Shown: piece by piece, positions 17,220 through 26,333 of the stretch
Layout: every line of letters begins with the position of its first letter
How positions within the stretch are numbered: the first letter of the stretch is position 1
DNA from: Candidatus Zixiibacteriota bacterium
GTDB lineage: Bacteria > Zixibacteria > MSB-5A5 > GN15 > FEB-12
Assembly: GCA_040756055.1 (NCBI GenBank)
Contig: JBFLZR010000001.1
Location: 682,958-746,957 of the forward strand
Reading direction: 5' to 3'
Length of the DNA stretch: 64,000 nt
Program-made: the position numbers and the translations under genes
Notes under the pieces: model-generated
Told to the model about the DNA's origin: nothing
What the model saw: only the letters and a program-made list of their open reading frames with translations
Database searches by the model: none

Positions 17220-20200
17220 ATGGCTCGACAGCCAGGAAAAGCAGACGGGGTCTTGGTTATCGGCGGCGGTATCACCGGTATCCAGGCTGCGCTCGATCTC
17301 GCGGCATCGCAGGTAAAAGTCTATCTGGTTGAAAAAACCCCTTCCCTCGGCGGAAGGATGGCGCAACTGGACAAGACTTTCCCTACGATGGACTGCGCTA
17401 TATGAATTCTGGGCCCCCGGATGATGGATGCCGGTCGGCATCCCAACATAACATTGTTCACCAACTCTGAACTCGTTCGCTTCGAGGGCAGGGCCGGCAA
17501 CTTTACGGCCACGATCAGAAAAAATCCGCGCTATGTCGACGAATCCCTCTGCACCGGCTGTGGACTGTGCGTTATCGACTGCCCCGTCATAGTCCCGAAC
17601 GAATTCGAAATCGGTATGGGCGCCCGAAAAGCCATCTACTCGCCATTCCCTCAGGCTGTGCCCAACACCTATATCATAGATCGCGAACAATGTCTCAACG
17701 ACGATTTCCTCGTCTGCAACAACTGCGCGAAAACCTGCGACCGAAACGCCATCAACTACGATGACAGACCGCGTGAAATACAACTGAAGGTCGGTTCCGC
17801 CATTCTGGCCACCGGCTTCGACGTCTACAACGCCTCGGCCATCGCAAGCTATGGCTACGGACTCTACGAAAATGTCCTGACCAACATCGAACTGGAAAGG
17901 GTCCTCAACGCTTCCGGCCCGACCCGCGGCCACATTGTCAGACCATCCGACCACAAAGTGCCGAAAAAAATCGCCTTCATACAATGCGTCGGCTCCAGAG
18001 GCGAAGGCAAAGAGGCCGGATGCGAATATTGTTCCCGCTATTGCTGTATGAACGCCGTCAAAGACTGCCTTCTGGTCAAGCAGCACGAAAGTGATATCGA
18101 AGAGCTCACCATGTTCTATATCGATCTGAGAGCCTCCGGCAAGGGATTCGAAGAATTCTACCAGCGATCCTTCGATTCCCCCGAACTGAAATATGTCCGT
18201 GGTCGACCTTCTAAAATCCTCGAAGACCCGGATACAAAAAATCTGCACCTGTTCGTCGAGAATGTCGAAACAGGCGAGGTCAGCAAGTTGGAATTTGACA
18301 TGGTCGTTCTCTCGACTGGCGCTGTCGCCTCGGCCTCGAATACCGCTCTGGCCGACATTCTTGGCATTGAACTCGATGAGAACGGTTTCTTTGAGATCGA
18401 CTCACACTATGGCTCGCCGCTTCACACCGCCAAGCAGGGCGTTTATGTCTGCGGCTGCGCCGCTGGTATAAACGATATCTCCGACTCGGTAGCCCAGGCC
18501 TCGGGCGCGGCGGCCGAAGCGGAGAAGTTCGTCGAAAGAATTCCCGAAGACAAAGAACCCGAACAGATACAGGAAATTGATACTTCCGGTCCTCCCCGCG
18601 TGGGCGTCTTCCTCTGCCACTGTGGTATAAACATCGCCGGCGTCCTTAAAATTGACTCCCTCAAGGAATTCGCCACGAAAGTACCCGGTGTCGAATGTGT
18701 CGAAAACAACCTGTTCTTGTGCTCCGATGAAGGCCAGCGCCTGATGCAAGAGAAAATTAGAGAGCACAAGCTCAACCGGGTCGTGGCGGCGGCCTGCACC
18801 CCGCGCACCCATGAACCGGTCTTCCGCGAAAGCTGCCGGCAGGCGGGCCTCAATCCCTACCTGTTCGAAATGGTCAATGTCCGCGATCAGTGCTCCTGGG
18901 TCCACACCAGAGTTCCCGAAGTAGCCACCCGCAAGGCTCGCGAGATGATAAAAATGGGGGTGGCCAAGGCGAGACACCTGCAGCCGCTGTATCGGAAATC
19001 GATTCCCGTCAATCAGAGTGTCCTTGTCATCGGCGGCGGTGTGGCCGGAATGGCGGCCGCGCTGGAACTCGAGGCTCAGGGAATGAAAGTCTACCTGATT
19101 GAAAAAGAAGGTCGTCTCGGTGGCCGCCTCAACAATCTGACAAGAGTCTATCCCGCCAATCTCTCGGCCTTTGAACTGGCTCGCGCGATGGTGGAAAAAG
19201 TCAAAAACAGCCGCATCGAAGCTATGGCAGGTACCGAGGTCACAAAAATTACCGGCTATGTCGGCAATTTCGACATTACCTCCACCAACGGCAATTTCAA
19301 GGTCGGTACCATAATCGTCGCCACCGGCGCTGATATCTACCAGCCCAAGGACGAATTTGGCTATGATAACTACGATAACGTCATAACCAACCAGGAACTT
19401 GAGAACATCCTTCACGATACTAAAGGCAAAATAGAAATAAACGGCAAGGCGCCCCAAAATGTGGTCTTCATCCAGTGCGTCGGCTCGCGCGACAAAGAGA
19501 AAAATCCCGGATGCTCCCGCTATTGCTGCCCGACTACAATTAAGCAAGCGGTAAGGCTGAGAGAGGCCGGCGTCAATGTCGCCGTGCTCCATCGCGACAT
19601 GCGCACTGTCGGCGCCCTCGCCGAAGAACACTACCGTCACGCGCGGCAGATGGGCGTCAAATTCCTGCGGTTCACGCCGGAAAGACTTCCGAAAGTCGTC
19701 GGCAAAGGGAAAAACGCTTCCAGCGTCGAAATTCTGGAACTGGCTCTTGACCGAACCCTCGACATCGATGCCGATTTCGTCGTCCTCGCCTCGGGCATGG
19801 TCCCCAATGAATACAGCACGTCAAAAATGCAGGATATCCTCAAAGTTCCACGCGGCGCCGATGGCTTCTTCATGGAACGCCACGCCAAACTCGGCCCGGT
19901 GGAGACCACCACCGAGGGTGTCTTCCTGGCCGGATGCGTCGGCGGCCCCAAAGATATTGCCGATTCCATCGCCCAGGGTTCGGCGGCAGCGGCAAAGGTG
20001 GCGGCTATCATCTCACACGAGACGGTCGCCCTCGAACCCACCACCTGCGTTGTCGAGCCTTCGCTCTGCCGGGCTTGTGGAAGTTGCGTGGAAATCTGCG
20101 AATACCACGCTCCGGAATTCGTGACGACCGATCTGGGCGGCAAGGTCGCGCAGATCAATCAGGCCCTCTGCAAAGGATGCGGCACCTGCGCCAGTTGGTG

Positions 20201-20285
20201 TCCCACCGGCGCCGTGGTGGCCCTGCACTTCACCGATGACCAGATAAACTCCATGATAGATGCATTGCTATTAGATAAGGTTTAA
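17220..20285 (+). CDS. hdrA: Tandem HdrA fusion, predicted selenoprotein (in-frame TGA at 17403)
   Basis: 1021 residues if TGA at 17403-17405 is read as selenocysteine (residue 62). Before it: [18 protein letters not shown] (FAD) and PTMDCAI; after it: [15 protein letters not shown]. Ordinary HdrA has Cys at this point. Clusters follow at C111/114/117/121 and C158/166/169/173. A second HdrA unit starts near residue 460 ([14 protein letters not shown]), has its own FAD motif near 600 ([14 protein letters not shown]), lacks the Sec/Cys loop, and ends with [11 protein letters not shown] and [12 protein letters not shown] ferredoxin motifs. HdrA carries the flavin thought to bifurcate electrons. 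The fusion follows korC and precedes mvhD. GGAGGA lies before the ATG. QmoA/B-type relatives are an alternative naming. Confidence 0.85.
17426..17443 (+). promoter_or_regulatory. Predicted bacterial SECIS hairpin of the first hdrA
   Basis: GGATGCC-GGTC-GGCATCC forms a 7-bp stem with a GGUC apical loop. The loop begins 28 bases after the TGA, within the range described for bacterial SECIS elements (loop G/U about 16-37 bases downstream). The GGUC loop resembles the AGGUCU loop of E. coli fdhF. It is matched by a covarying hairpin in the second hdrA. Confidence 0.75.
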
Positions 20286-20288
20286 AAT

Positions 20289-20750
20289 ATGGCTGTGAGA
20301 ACCCAACCGGCAAAAAAGAAAACGGAAAAGCAATTCATTCCCAATATCGTCGTCTTTGCCTGCAACTGGTGCAGTTACGCCGGCGCCGACAATGCCGGCA
20401 CGAACCGCATACAGCACTCCCCGCACTTTCGCGTGATTCGAACCATGTGTTCAGGCAGAGTAACGCCGGGATTCGTGCTCAAAGCGCTGAAACTCGGCGC
20501 CGATGGCGTTCTGGTGTCCGGGTGCCACTTCGGCGATTGCCACTATATCTTCGGCAACTACAAAGCGGTCGACCAGTTCGAAAAAACCAAGGGCCTGGTC
20601 AACACCCTGGGCCTGGAACCAGGACGTATCCGGCTCGAGTGGGTATCAGCTGCCGAAGGCCAGCGCTGGGCCAATCTCATCGACGAATTCGTTCAACAGA
20701 TAACCGAGTTGGGCCCCAGCCCGCTTAACAATAAACCAACCTACGAGTGA
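20289..20750 (+). CDS. mvhD: MvhD/FlpD-type electron-transfer subunit ([2Fe-2S])
   Basis: 153 residues. MvhD landmarks: [42 protein letters not shown] and RLEWVSAAEGQRW. In methanogens MvhD links a hydrogenase or formate dehydrogenase to HdrA through a [2Fe-2S] cluster. There is no hydrogenase here, so it probably links HdrA to another donor such as KorABCD or ferredoxin. A basic N-terminal extension (AKKKTEKQ) precedes the domain. It starts 3 bases after hdrA, so it is tightly coupled. The same domain recurs fused to the second HdrA. Confidence 0.9.
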   Translation: MAVRTQPAKKKTEKQFIPNIVVFACNWCSYAGADNAGTNRIQHSPHFRVIRTMCSGRVTPGFVLKALKLGADGVLVSGCHFGDCHYIFGNYKAVDQFEKTKGLVNTLGLEPGRIRLEWVSAAEGQRWANLIDEFVQQITELGPSPLNNKPTYE

Positions 20751-20759
20751 CGAACAGGT

Positions 20760-21899
20760 ATGGAAACAGCCCTTGAACAACTGAAACGCTCCCGCGCTTT
20801 TCTCTGTCTCGAGTGCGGCAAATGCACCGCGGTTTGCCCGATATCACGTGCCAACAGTCAGTATTCACCGCGAAGACTGCTGGCCGAAGGCCTTTTCTAT
20901 GGCGCGTCGGACCTCGCTTCCAATCGCATGCTCTGGTCCTGTTTGACCTGCCAGCTGTGCTCCCGGCGATGCCCGGTCGATGTGAAGTACTCTGAATTCA
21001 TGCGCGACATCAGAGCCATAGCGCAAAGCAATGGCTTTCTCGGTAACCCGTCGCACGGCGGCGCCATGCATCACATCATGGAAATGGCGGCGTCTCCAAA
21101 ATTGAAGCAGAACCGCACCGGGTGGATTACCGATGACCTCAAAGTGAAAAAGACCGGCGAGGTTTTATATTTCGTGGGATGCTTACCCTACTATGAACAA
21201 CTCTTCGGCAAAGACTTCGAGTTCTCGCCAATCTCCATTGCCCACGATACCGTGAAAGTCCTCAACAAGCTCGGCATAGAACCGGTCGTAATGGACAACG
21301 AACGATGTTGCGGCCACGATCTCTACTGGCTGGGGCAACTCGACAAATTCGATGAACTCGGCCGGCTCAACCTGAAAGAATTCGAAAAAGCCGGTATCAA
21401 AAAAATCATCACCGCCTGTCCCGAGTGCGCCGTGACGATAAAGCGATTGTATCCCGAAAGACTCGGACAGGACGGTCCCGAGGTAGCGCATATCAGCGAG
21501 ATTATTGCCGCCAACAAGGGCAAATTGAGATTCAAATCCTCGCCGCAGAAAGTCGCTTTCCAGGATCCATGCCGGCTCGGCAGATTCATGGAGGTCTATG
21601 AGCAGCCCAGGGAGAGTCTGTCGGCAATTCCCGGTGTTGAAGTGCGCGAAATGGCGCACAACCGGCGCGGCGCTATTTGTTGCGGAACAACCAACTGGAT
21701 GAACTGCGACGCTACGTCGAAACAGATTCAACGGAGTCGCCTGTCCGAAGCGAACGCCGCGGGCGCGGAAACGATCGTTACCGCCTGCCCCAAGTGCCAG
21801 ATTCACTTCCGTTGCGCCCAATGCGGACAGGAAGGTGACAAAATCAATATCAAAGTCGCGGATATGGTGAATGTAATCGCCTCGGCCCTCGAAGGCTGA
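20760..21899 (+). CDS. HdrD-like protein (HdrC plus HdrB fusion)
   Basis: 379 residues. The N-terminal third has two ferredoxin motifs (CLECGKCTAVCP, CLTCQLCSRRCPVDV), as in HdrC. The remainder has two CCG domains: VGCLPYYEQL, ERCCGHDLYW and TACPECAVTI, then DPCRLGRFM, AICCGTTNWMNC and TACPKCQIHF. The order equals a fused HdrC-HdrB, as in HdrD of the membrane HdrDE enzyme and in many bacterial iron-sulfur oxidoreductases. It may carry the disulfide- or quinone-linked site for this cluster. It starts 9 bases after mvhD and is followed by the second selenoprotein HdrA. Confidence 0.88.
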   Translation: METALEQLKRSRAFLCLECGKCTAVCPISRANSQYSPRRLLAEGLFYGASDLASNRMLWSCLTCQLCSRRCPVDVKYSEFMRDIRAIAQSNGFLGNPSHGGAMHHIMEMAASPKLKQNRTGWITDDLKVKKTGEVLYFVGCLPYYEQLFGKDFEFSPISIAHDTVKVLNKLGIEPVVMDNERCCGHDLYWLGQLDKFDELGRLNLKEFEKAGIKKIITACPECAVTIKRLYPERLGQDGPEVAHISEIIAANKGKLRFKSSPQKVAFQDPCRLGRFMEVYEQPRESLSAIPGVEVREMAHNRRGAICCGTTNWMNCDATSKQIQRSRLSEANAAGAETIVTACPKCQIHFRCAQCGQEGDKINIKVADMVNVIASALEG

Positions 21900-21932
21900 G
21901 GCCTCGATGATAGAAGAGATGGGAGATAGGAT

Positions 21933-24407
21933 ATGGCAGTTGAACTAACAAAACCCGACAACTTACGCATCGGAGTTTTCGTCTGTGAGTGCGGGTTGAA
22001 TATCGCCGGTACTATCGACTGTCACGCGGTCAGCGAGTATTCGAAAACTCTGGATGACGTCGTCTGCGTCGTACAGAACAAATATACCTGCGCCGACCCG
22101 GGACAGAACGAAATCAAAAAGGCGATAGTCGAGCACAAACTGAATCGCGTAGTGGTAGCCTCCTGTACCCCGAAGATACACGAGCCTACTTTTCGCCAGT
22201 GCGTTGCCGATGCCGGTCTGAATCCGTATTTGTTCGAGATGGTCAACCTGCGCGAACACTGCAGCTGGGTCCATCAGAATGAAAGGGAAAAGGCCACCGA
22301 AAAGGCAAAAGACCTTGTCCGCGGCGGTGTGGCGCGCGCGAGATTCCTCGAACCCCAGACCGAAGCCGAAGTGCCCGTGACCAAAGCGGCGCTCGTCATC
22401 GGCGGCGGGGTCGCCGGAATCCAAGCCGCCCTCGATCTGGCCGATGGGGGACACAAAGTCTACCTGGTCGAAAAAGAACCCACGATCGGCGGCATTATGG
22501 CCGCACTCGATAAAACATACCCGACGATGGACTGTAGTATATGAATACTCGGTCCAAAAATGATGGATGTCGGTCGACATCCCAGGGTTGAGCTCTTCAC
22601 CAACAGTGAAGTCGAGTCGGTCACTGGATTCGTAGGTAACTTCAACGTCACCGTGCGTAAAAAAGCACGCTATGTCGATGCCAACGAATGCACCGCCTGC
22701 GCCGAGTGCGCAAAAGTTTGTCCGGTCGCCGTACCGGACGAATACCAGCAAGGCTTTTCTTCCCGCAAAGCCATCTATCTGCCGTTTCCCCAGGCCGTAC
22801 CATCGGCCTATGTCCTCGACATGGACAATTGCCTTGGCAACAATCCTATCGCCTGCGGTAAGTGCGCCCAGGTCTGCGAGAGGAAATGCATCGATTACGA
22901 CGACCACGATGAACTGGTCAAAATAGAAGCCGGCGTGATTATAGCCGCCACCGGCATGGATGTTTACGATCCCACCGAATACGATGAGTACGGCTATACC
23001 CGCTACGAAAACGTCATCACCAGCATGGAATTCGAACGCCTCATCTGCGCCGGAGGACCCACCGAGGGTCACTTTATTCGCCCCAGTGACCGTAAAATCC
23101 CCAAGCGAATCGGCTTCATCCAGTGCGTCGGCTCACGTTCCAAAGACGGTCGCGGCAATCCCTATTGCTCCAACATCTGCTGCATGAACACCGTTAAGGA
23201 CACTCTGCTTCTGTGTGATCACTATCCCGGTGTCGAAGCAAAAGTGTTCTATATGGATATGCGCGCCTTCGGAAAAGGCTTCGAAGACCTCTATATGCGA
23301 AGCAAGGAAGAAGGTGTCAAATATATCCGAGGCATTCCCGGCGATGTCGTCGAAGACCCCAAATCGCGCAATCTGGTTCTCACAGTGGAAAACACCACCA
23401 CCGGCAAGCTGGAAAAACACGAACTCGAAATGCTGGTTCTCTCGCAGGGGGTCATCCCGCGTAAGGATCAGGAACAAATCAAGAAACTCCTCACTCTGTC
23501 GAGCACCTCCGATGGCTTCATCATGGAATCGCATCCCAAGCTGAAGCCTGTCGATGCTCCCACGAAGGGGATATTCATCGCCGGGTGCGTGGAATCACCA
23601 AAAGACGTGAAAGACAGCGTCACCCAGGCCAGCGCCGCCGCCGCAAGGGCGAGTATTCTGCTCAACGCGGGGAAGACCCGCATCGAGGCCATCACCTCCC
23701 AGGTTGACACCGACCTCTGTAATTTCTGCGGCATCTGTGCGAAAGTCTGTCCCTACAACGCTATCAGTGCGCCGGACCGCAAACTGGCAAAGCCGCCGAC
23801 CATCATCCAAGCCGCTTGTGCCGGATGCGGAGCATGTGCAGCTGAATGCCCGCAGGATGCTATTCTGATGCGCCATTTCCGCGACGAGCAAATTATGGCC
23901 CAGGTCGATGCTCTCGTAACCGAAGACCCGGCGAAAGGTTTGCTTACGTTCGCCTGCAACTGGTGCAGCTACGCGGGCGGTGATAACGCCGGGACTGCGA
24001 GACTCCAGTACCCGACCAACTGCCGATTGATCAGAACTATGTGCTCAGGTCGCGTCGACGAGAAATTCATCATACGCGCCTTCCGAATGGGCGCCCCTAT
24101 GGTGCTCGTATCGGGATGCCACTTCGCCGATTGCCATTACATAAGCGCCGTCCACTGGACCCAGAAACGCATGGACCGTCTGTGGAACAAACTCGAAAAA
24201 CTGGGCATCCGCCCGGAAAGACTGCAGCTTGAGTGGATTTCAGCGGCCGAAGGCCAAAAATTCGCCAGGGTGATGCGCGATCTCGAAAAAATGGTCGCGG
24301 CCGTCACACCGGACGAAATAGAGTTCACCAAAAAAGTGCTGGCGGAAGAGGAAGCCAAAGCTAAAAAGAAGAAAAAACCTAAAGAAGAGGTGGAGGTTAC
24401 CGCCTGA
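21933..24407 (+). CDS. hdrA: HdrA-MvhD fusion, predicted selenoprotein (in-frame TGA at 22542)
   Basis: 824 residues with TGA at 22542-22544 read as selenocysteine (residue 204). N-terminal part: [18 protein letters not shown] motif near residue 151 ([18 protein letters not shown]). Sec context [21 protein letters not shown]. Clusters: [12 protein letters not shown] (about 253), [12 protein letters not shown] (about 308), [12 protein letters not shown] (about 596) and [12 protein letters not shown] (about 630). From about 670 an MvhD domain follows ([28 protein letters not shown]), then a lysine-rich tail. HdrA fused to MvhD is the QmoB layout of sulfate reducers, a fair alternative name. Same TGA position and hairpin as the first hdrA. 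AGGAT ribosome site before the ATG. Its stop overlaps the next small gene. Confidence 0.85.
22565..22582 (+). promoter_or_regulatory. Predicted bacterial SECIS hairpin of the second hdrA
   Basis: GGATGTC-GGTC-GACATCC forms a 7-bp stem with the same GGUC loop. The loop begins 28 bases after the TGA, the same distance as in the first gene. Relative to the first hairpin, C-G at the sixth pair is replaced by T-A. The change alters Ala to Val on one side and is silent (Arg) on the other, consistent with selection on RNA pairing. Confidence 0.75.
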
Positions 24408-24559
24408 TGGCGCCAAAACAGGTCAAATTCAAGTGCCTGCACTGCGGCCATGAGTACACCGGTGTCTACGACCACGATAACGTGACCGAGCGAAGCTGCC
24501 CGCAATGCCGGTCCAACAGTGTGCGACGTCTACCGGATTCAAAAGCCGAACAAAAATAG
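24407..24559 (+). CDS. Tiny zinc-ribbon protein (50 aa) coupled to hdrA
   Basis: 50 residues. The ATG at 24407 overlaps the TGA of the HdrA-MvhD gene by one base. The protein begins [19 protein letters not shown] and has a second knuckle CPQCRSNSVRRL, so it is a CxxC...CxxC zinc ribbon of the small regulatory/rubrerythrin-like kind. GTGGAGGTT precedes it inside hdrA. The overlap means it is made with the redox complex, so it may be an assembly or accessory subunit. No specific family is recognised. Confidence 0.75.
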   Translation: MAPKQVKFKCLHCGHEYTGVYDHDNVTERSCPQCRSNSVRRLPDSKAEQK

Positions 24560-24617
24560 GCCCTCCGGGCTCAAACTTGCGCCCTCTCGCAAAGCCCTTG
24601 CGAGCTATATCTTTGGC

Positions 24618-24664
24618 TTGTCCGCCGGACCGGGATTAGGTATATTGACTTACAATCTAATCCC
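24618..24664 (+). promoter_or_regulatory. Candidate promoter with overlapping dyad upstream of the CBS gene
   Basis: TTGTCC (24618-24623), a 17-base spacer and TATATT (24641-24646) fit a sigma70 promoter. The dyad GGGATTAG (24632-24639) and CTAATCCC (24657-24664) straddles the -10 box. This allows the CBS gene to be expressed separately from the hdr operon, with a regulator bound across the start site. Only the sequence pattern supports this. Confidence 0.4.
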
Positions 24665-24706
24665 ACGCGAGAATATCATCTTTGTCGCAATAGAGAGAGG
24701 TATACT

Positions 24707-25156
24707 ATGCTCGTAAAAGCACTATTGGAATCAAAGCCAAAAGAGGTTATCACCGCCACGCCAACAACCACGCTTGAAGAGGCTATGGACCTGCTCATCA
24801 AAAACAAAATCGGCTGCCTGCCGATCGTTGATGATGCCGGAAAACTCATCGGTATTGTCAGTGATAAGGATATCTTCGAAAAGATACACGAGACAAAAGG
24901 CCAATACCATGAGCTCAGGCTGGAACACCTGATGCAAACGGAGTTGATTGTCGGGCTGCTCGATGATGACCTCAGTTATATTGCCGGCATCATGGACAAA
25001 AACTGGATTCGCCACGTACCGATAGTCGATGGCGACCATGTGATCGGCATGGTCTCGCAGAGAGACATCCATAGAACCTTCGTGAGAAACAAAGAAGTTG
25101 AGAATCGCTATCTCATGGACATGCTCGAGAAGCGGGACAAGTCCGGCGATATCTAA
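24707..25156 (+). CDS. CBS-domain pair protein
   Basis: 149 residues forming two CBS motifs. The first has TPTTTLEEAMDLLIKNKIGCLPIV, then LIGIVSDKDIFEKI. The second has LIVGLLDDDLSYIAGIMDKN, then IRHVPIV and VIGMVSQRDIHRTFV. CBS pairs bind adenine nucleotides and usually sense energy state or regulate a partner enzyme. AGAGAGG precedes the ATG. Downstream of the kor-hdr cluster it is a plausible energy-sensing partner, but it has its own promoter-like sequence and that role is inferred. Confidence 0.88.
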   Translation: MLVKALLESKPKEVITATPTTTLEEAMDLLIKNKIGCLPIVDDAGKLIGIVSDKDIFEKIHETKGQYHELRLEHLMQTELIVGLLDDDLSYIAGIMDKNWIRHVPIVDGDHVIGMVSQRDIHRTFVRNKEVENRYLMDMLEKRDKSGDI

Positions 25157-25200
25157 ACCGTGGGTTTTGCCCCAGCGACCAGTTCCTGACTCACGACACA

Positions 25201-25233
25201 AAAAAACCTGACAGCTCATAAAGAGCCGTCAGG
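25201..25233 (-). terminator. Rho-independent terminator (minus strand)
   Basis: On the minus strand an 11-bp stem with one mismatch (CCTGACGGCTC / GAGCTGTCAGG, loop TTTAT) is followed by a T-run (A-run at 25201-25206). It would end the transcript of the DUF5335 gene and any small RNA in between. It may also act in the other direction for the CBS gene. Confidence 0.65.
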
Positions 25234-25293
25234 CCGGTAAAACTGTTGGGATTTACTTAACGCTACCCCAACTATTATCTGTCGAGGCGGCGA

Positions 25294-25329
25294 CTAAGTA
25301 GCAGTCACCTCACATTTGTTTATTTTCAA
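25294..25329 (-). CDS. Possible 11-codon leader peptide with near-perfect Shine-Dalgarno
   Basis: On the minus strand AAAGGAGGTGGTC (25335-25347) is almost fully complementary to the 16S 3' end. Five bases later a TTG starts MKINKCEVTAT, then TAG. Behind it lies GTTGGG...CCCAAC and then the terminator at 25201-25233. The 240 bases from 25240 to 25475 hold no other gene I can see. It may be a peptide gene, a leader, or a structured small RNA with an anti-16S sequence. Weakly supported. Confidence 0.3.
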   Translation of the reverse strand: MKINKCEVTAT

Positions 25330-25475
25330 AGCCAGACCACCTCCTTTCCTGTGTAACTCCAATAACAACAGTCAAAAACAGCAAATCAACAAAAAACTAC
25401 CCAAAAATCATCCCAATTGCCGGAGCAACCCTCCCGCCGGCAAACGATGACACTCCGTCAGCGGGTGAACCTCGT

Positions 25476-25970
25476 CTACTCGACGAGACTGTGTTCCACT
25501 TGCCTGATCTTTTGCTCGGCTTCCAGCCAGTCCTCAACGTCACGTCCCGGGGTATGCCCGCGTCGTTCATAGATCGAATACGCCAGTCTCTCGATAACGG
25601 AGCGATGATGCTCCGGCTGGGGTGTGCCGCTCAGGTCAATCTTCGCTACCGTACCGTCCTTCGCCTCAACCACCAGCTGGTGGTAACTTTCATCAGCGCC
25701 TTTCTCAACAACAATCTTGGCCGGCTGCTTAATGCTTACCGTCGGTTGATTAAGCCTCTCCGGATCCGCCTGAGCCATAAAGAGTTCGATACCTTCGATC
25801 ACCCTGCCCTTCCGAGCAATGGCCACACCCATAAACGGGACATCCCTGTCCACCGGCGTGTTCTTACTACCTGGCCTTTTCACACTTACGGTCGCCTTTC
25901 GGTACTGGTTGGTAGCATTGAACTGCTTCAAAAATGTGACCCACTTGGTCCTTTTGACCTCTATAGTCAT
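25476..25970 (-). CDS. DUF5335-like protein with C-terminal DUF2934
   Basis: 164 residues with AGGAGG 6 bases before the ATG. The N-terminal two thirds (TKWVTFLKQFNATNQYRKA, then DVPFMGVAIARKGR and IELFM) resembles DUF5335 proteins. The last 40 residues, ERLAYSIYERRGHTPGRD then VEDWLEAEQKI, match the DUF2934 pattern (AYxxYExRGxxxGxxxEDWxxAE). Neither domain has a known function; DUF2934 often sits beside stress-related proteins. It is a single-gene unit ending at the terminator at 25201. The 360 bases upstream (25971-26333) hold AT-rich DNA and a GCGCG-rich hairpin but no gene. Confidence 0.6.
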   Translation of the reverse strand: MTIEVKRTKWVTFLKQFNATNQYRKATVSVKRPGSKNTPVDRDVPFMGVAIARKGRVIEGIELFMAQADPERLNQPTVSIKQPAKIVVEKGADESYHQLVVEAKDGTVAKIDLSGTPQPEHHRSVIERLAYSIYERRGHTPGRDVEDWLEAEQKIRQVEHSLVE

Positions 25971-26333
25971 TCTATCCTCCTAAAAGCTATGATATCGATT
26001 GATGCCAACGCGAGTTGTCTTTAAATCCCTCTCCGTACCTAATTTATCGGCTTATATTAGGTCTATCTGAACACCGTGTTACGCCTCAGTTAGATATACG
26101 GCGCTCAATACCACGATTTTGAATAAAAATTGACCCCACCGACCCCACATTCCGCGTGCCCGGACCGTAATTTCTGACGGAACATATTTTCCTGAACTCC
26201 GGTTAAATGGATTAGATTAGGATATGTTTATTGAGGCGCGTGAGCGCGCGTGTGCCGGCTGATCGCCGCTCAAGTCAGCCCGGCTTCAGCTCGATAATAA
26301 AGTTTAAATTGTATCTTTTATTGGAGTGATCCA

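Noticed and set aside
16752..18248. Minus-strand frame of about 500 codons antisense to korC/hdrA
   Set aside because: Opposite two clear genes, no motif, no ribosome site.
18402..19640. Minus-strand frame of about 410 codons antisense to hdrA
   Set aside because: Shadow of the conserved hdrA codons, no motif.
21963..23072. Minus-strand frame of about 370 codons antisense to the second hdrA
   Set aside because: Crosses the Sec codon region of a conserved gene and shows no family features.
17220..24407. Reassigned genetic code (TGA as an amino acid) to explain the hdrA genes
   Set aside because: TGA ends many intact genes here (korD, menF, hdrA-mvhD, comB), so it is a normal stop and only the two hdrA sites with hairpins are recoded.
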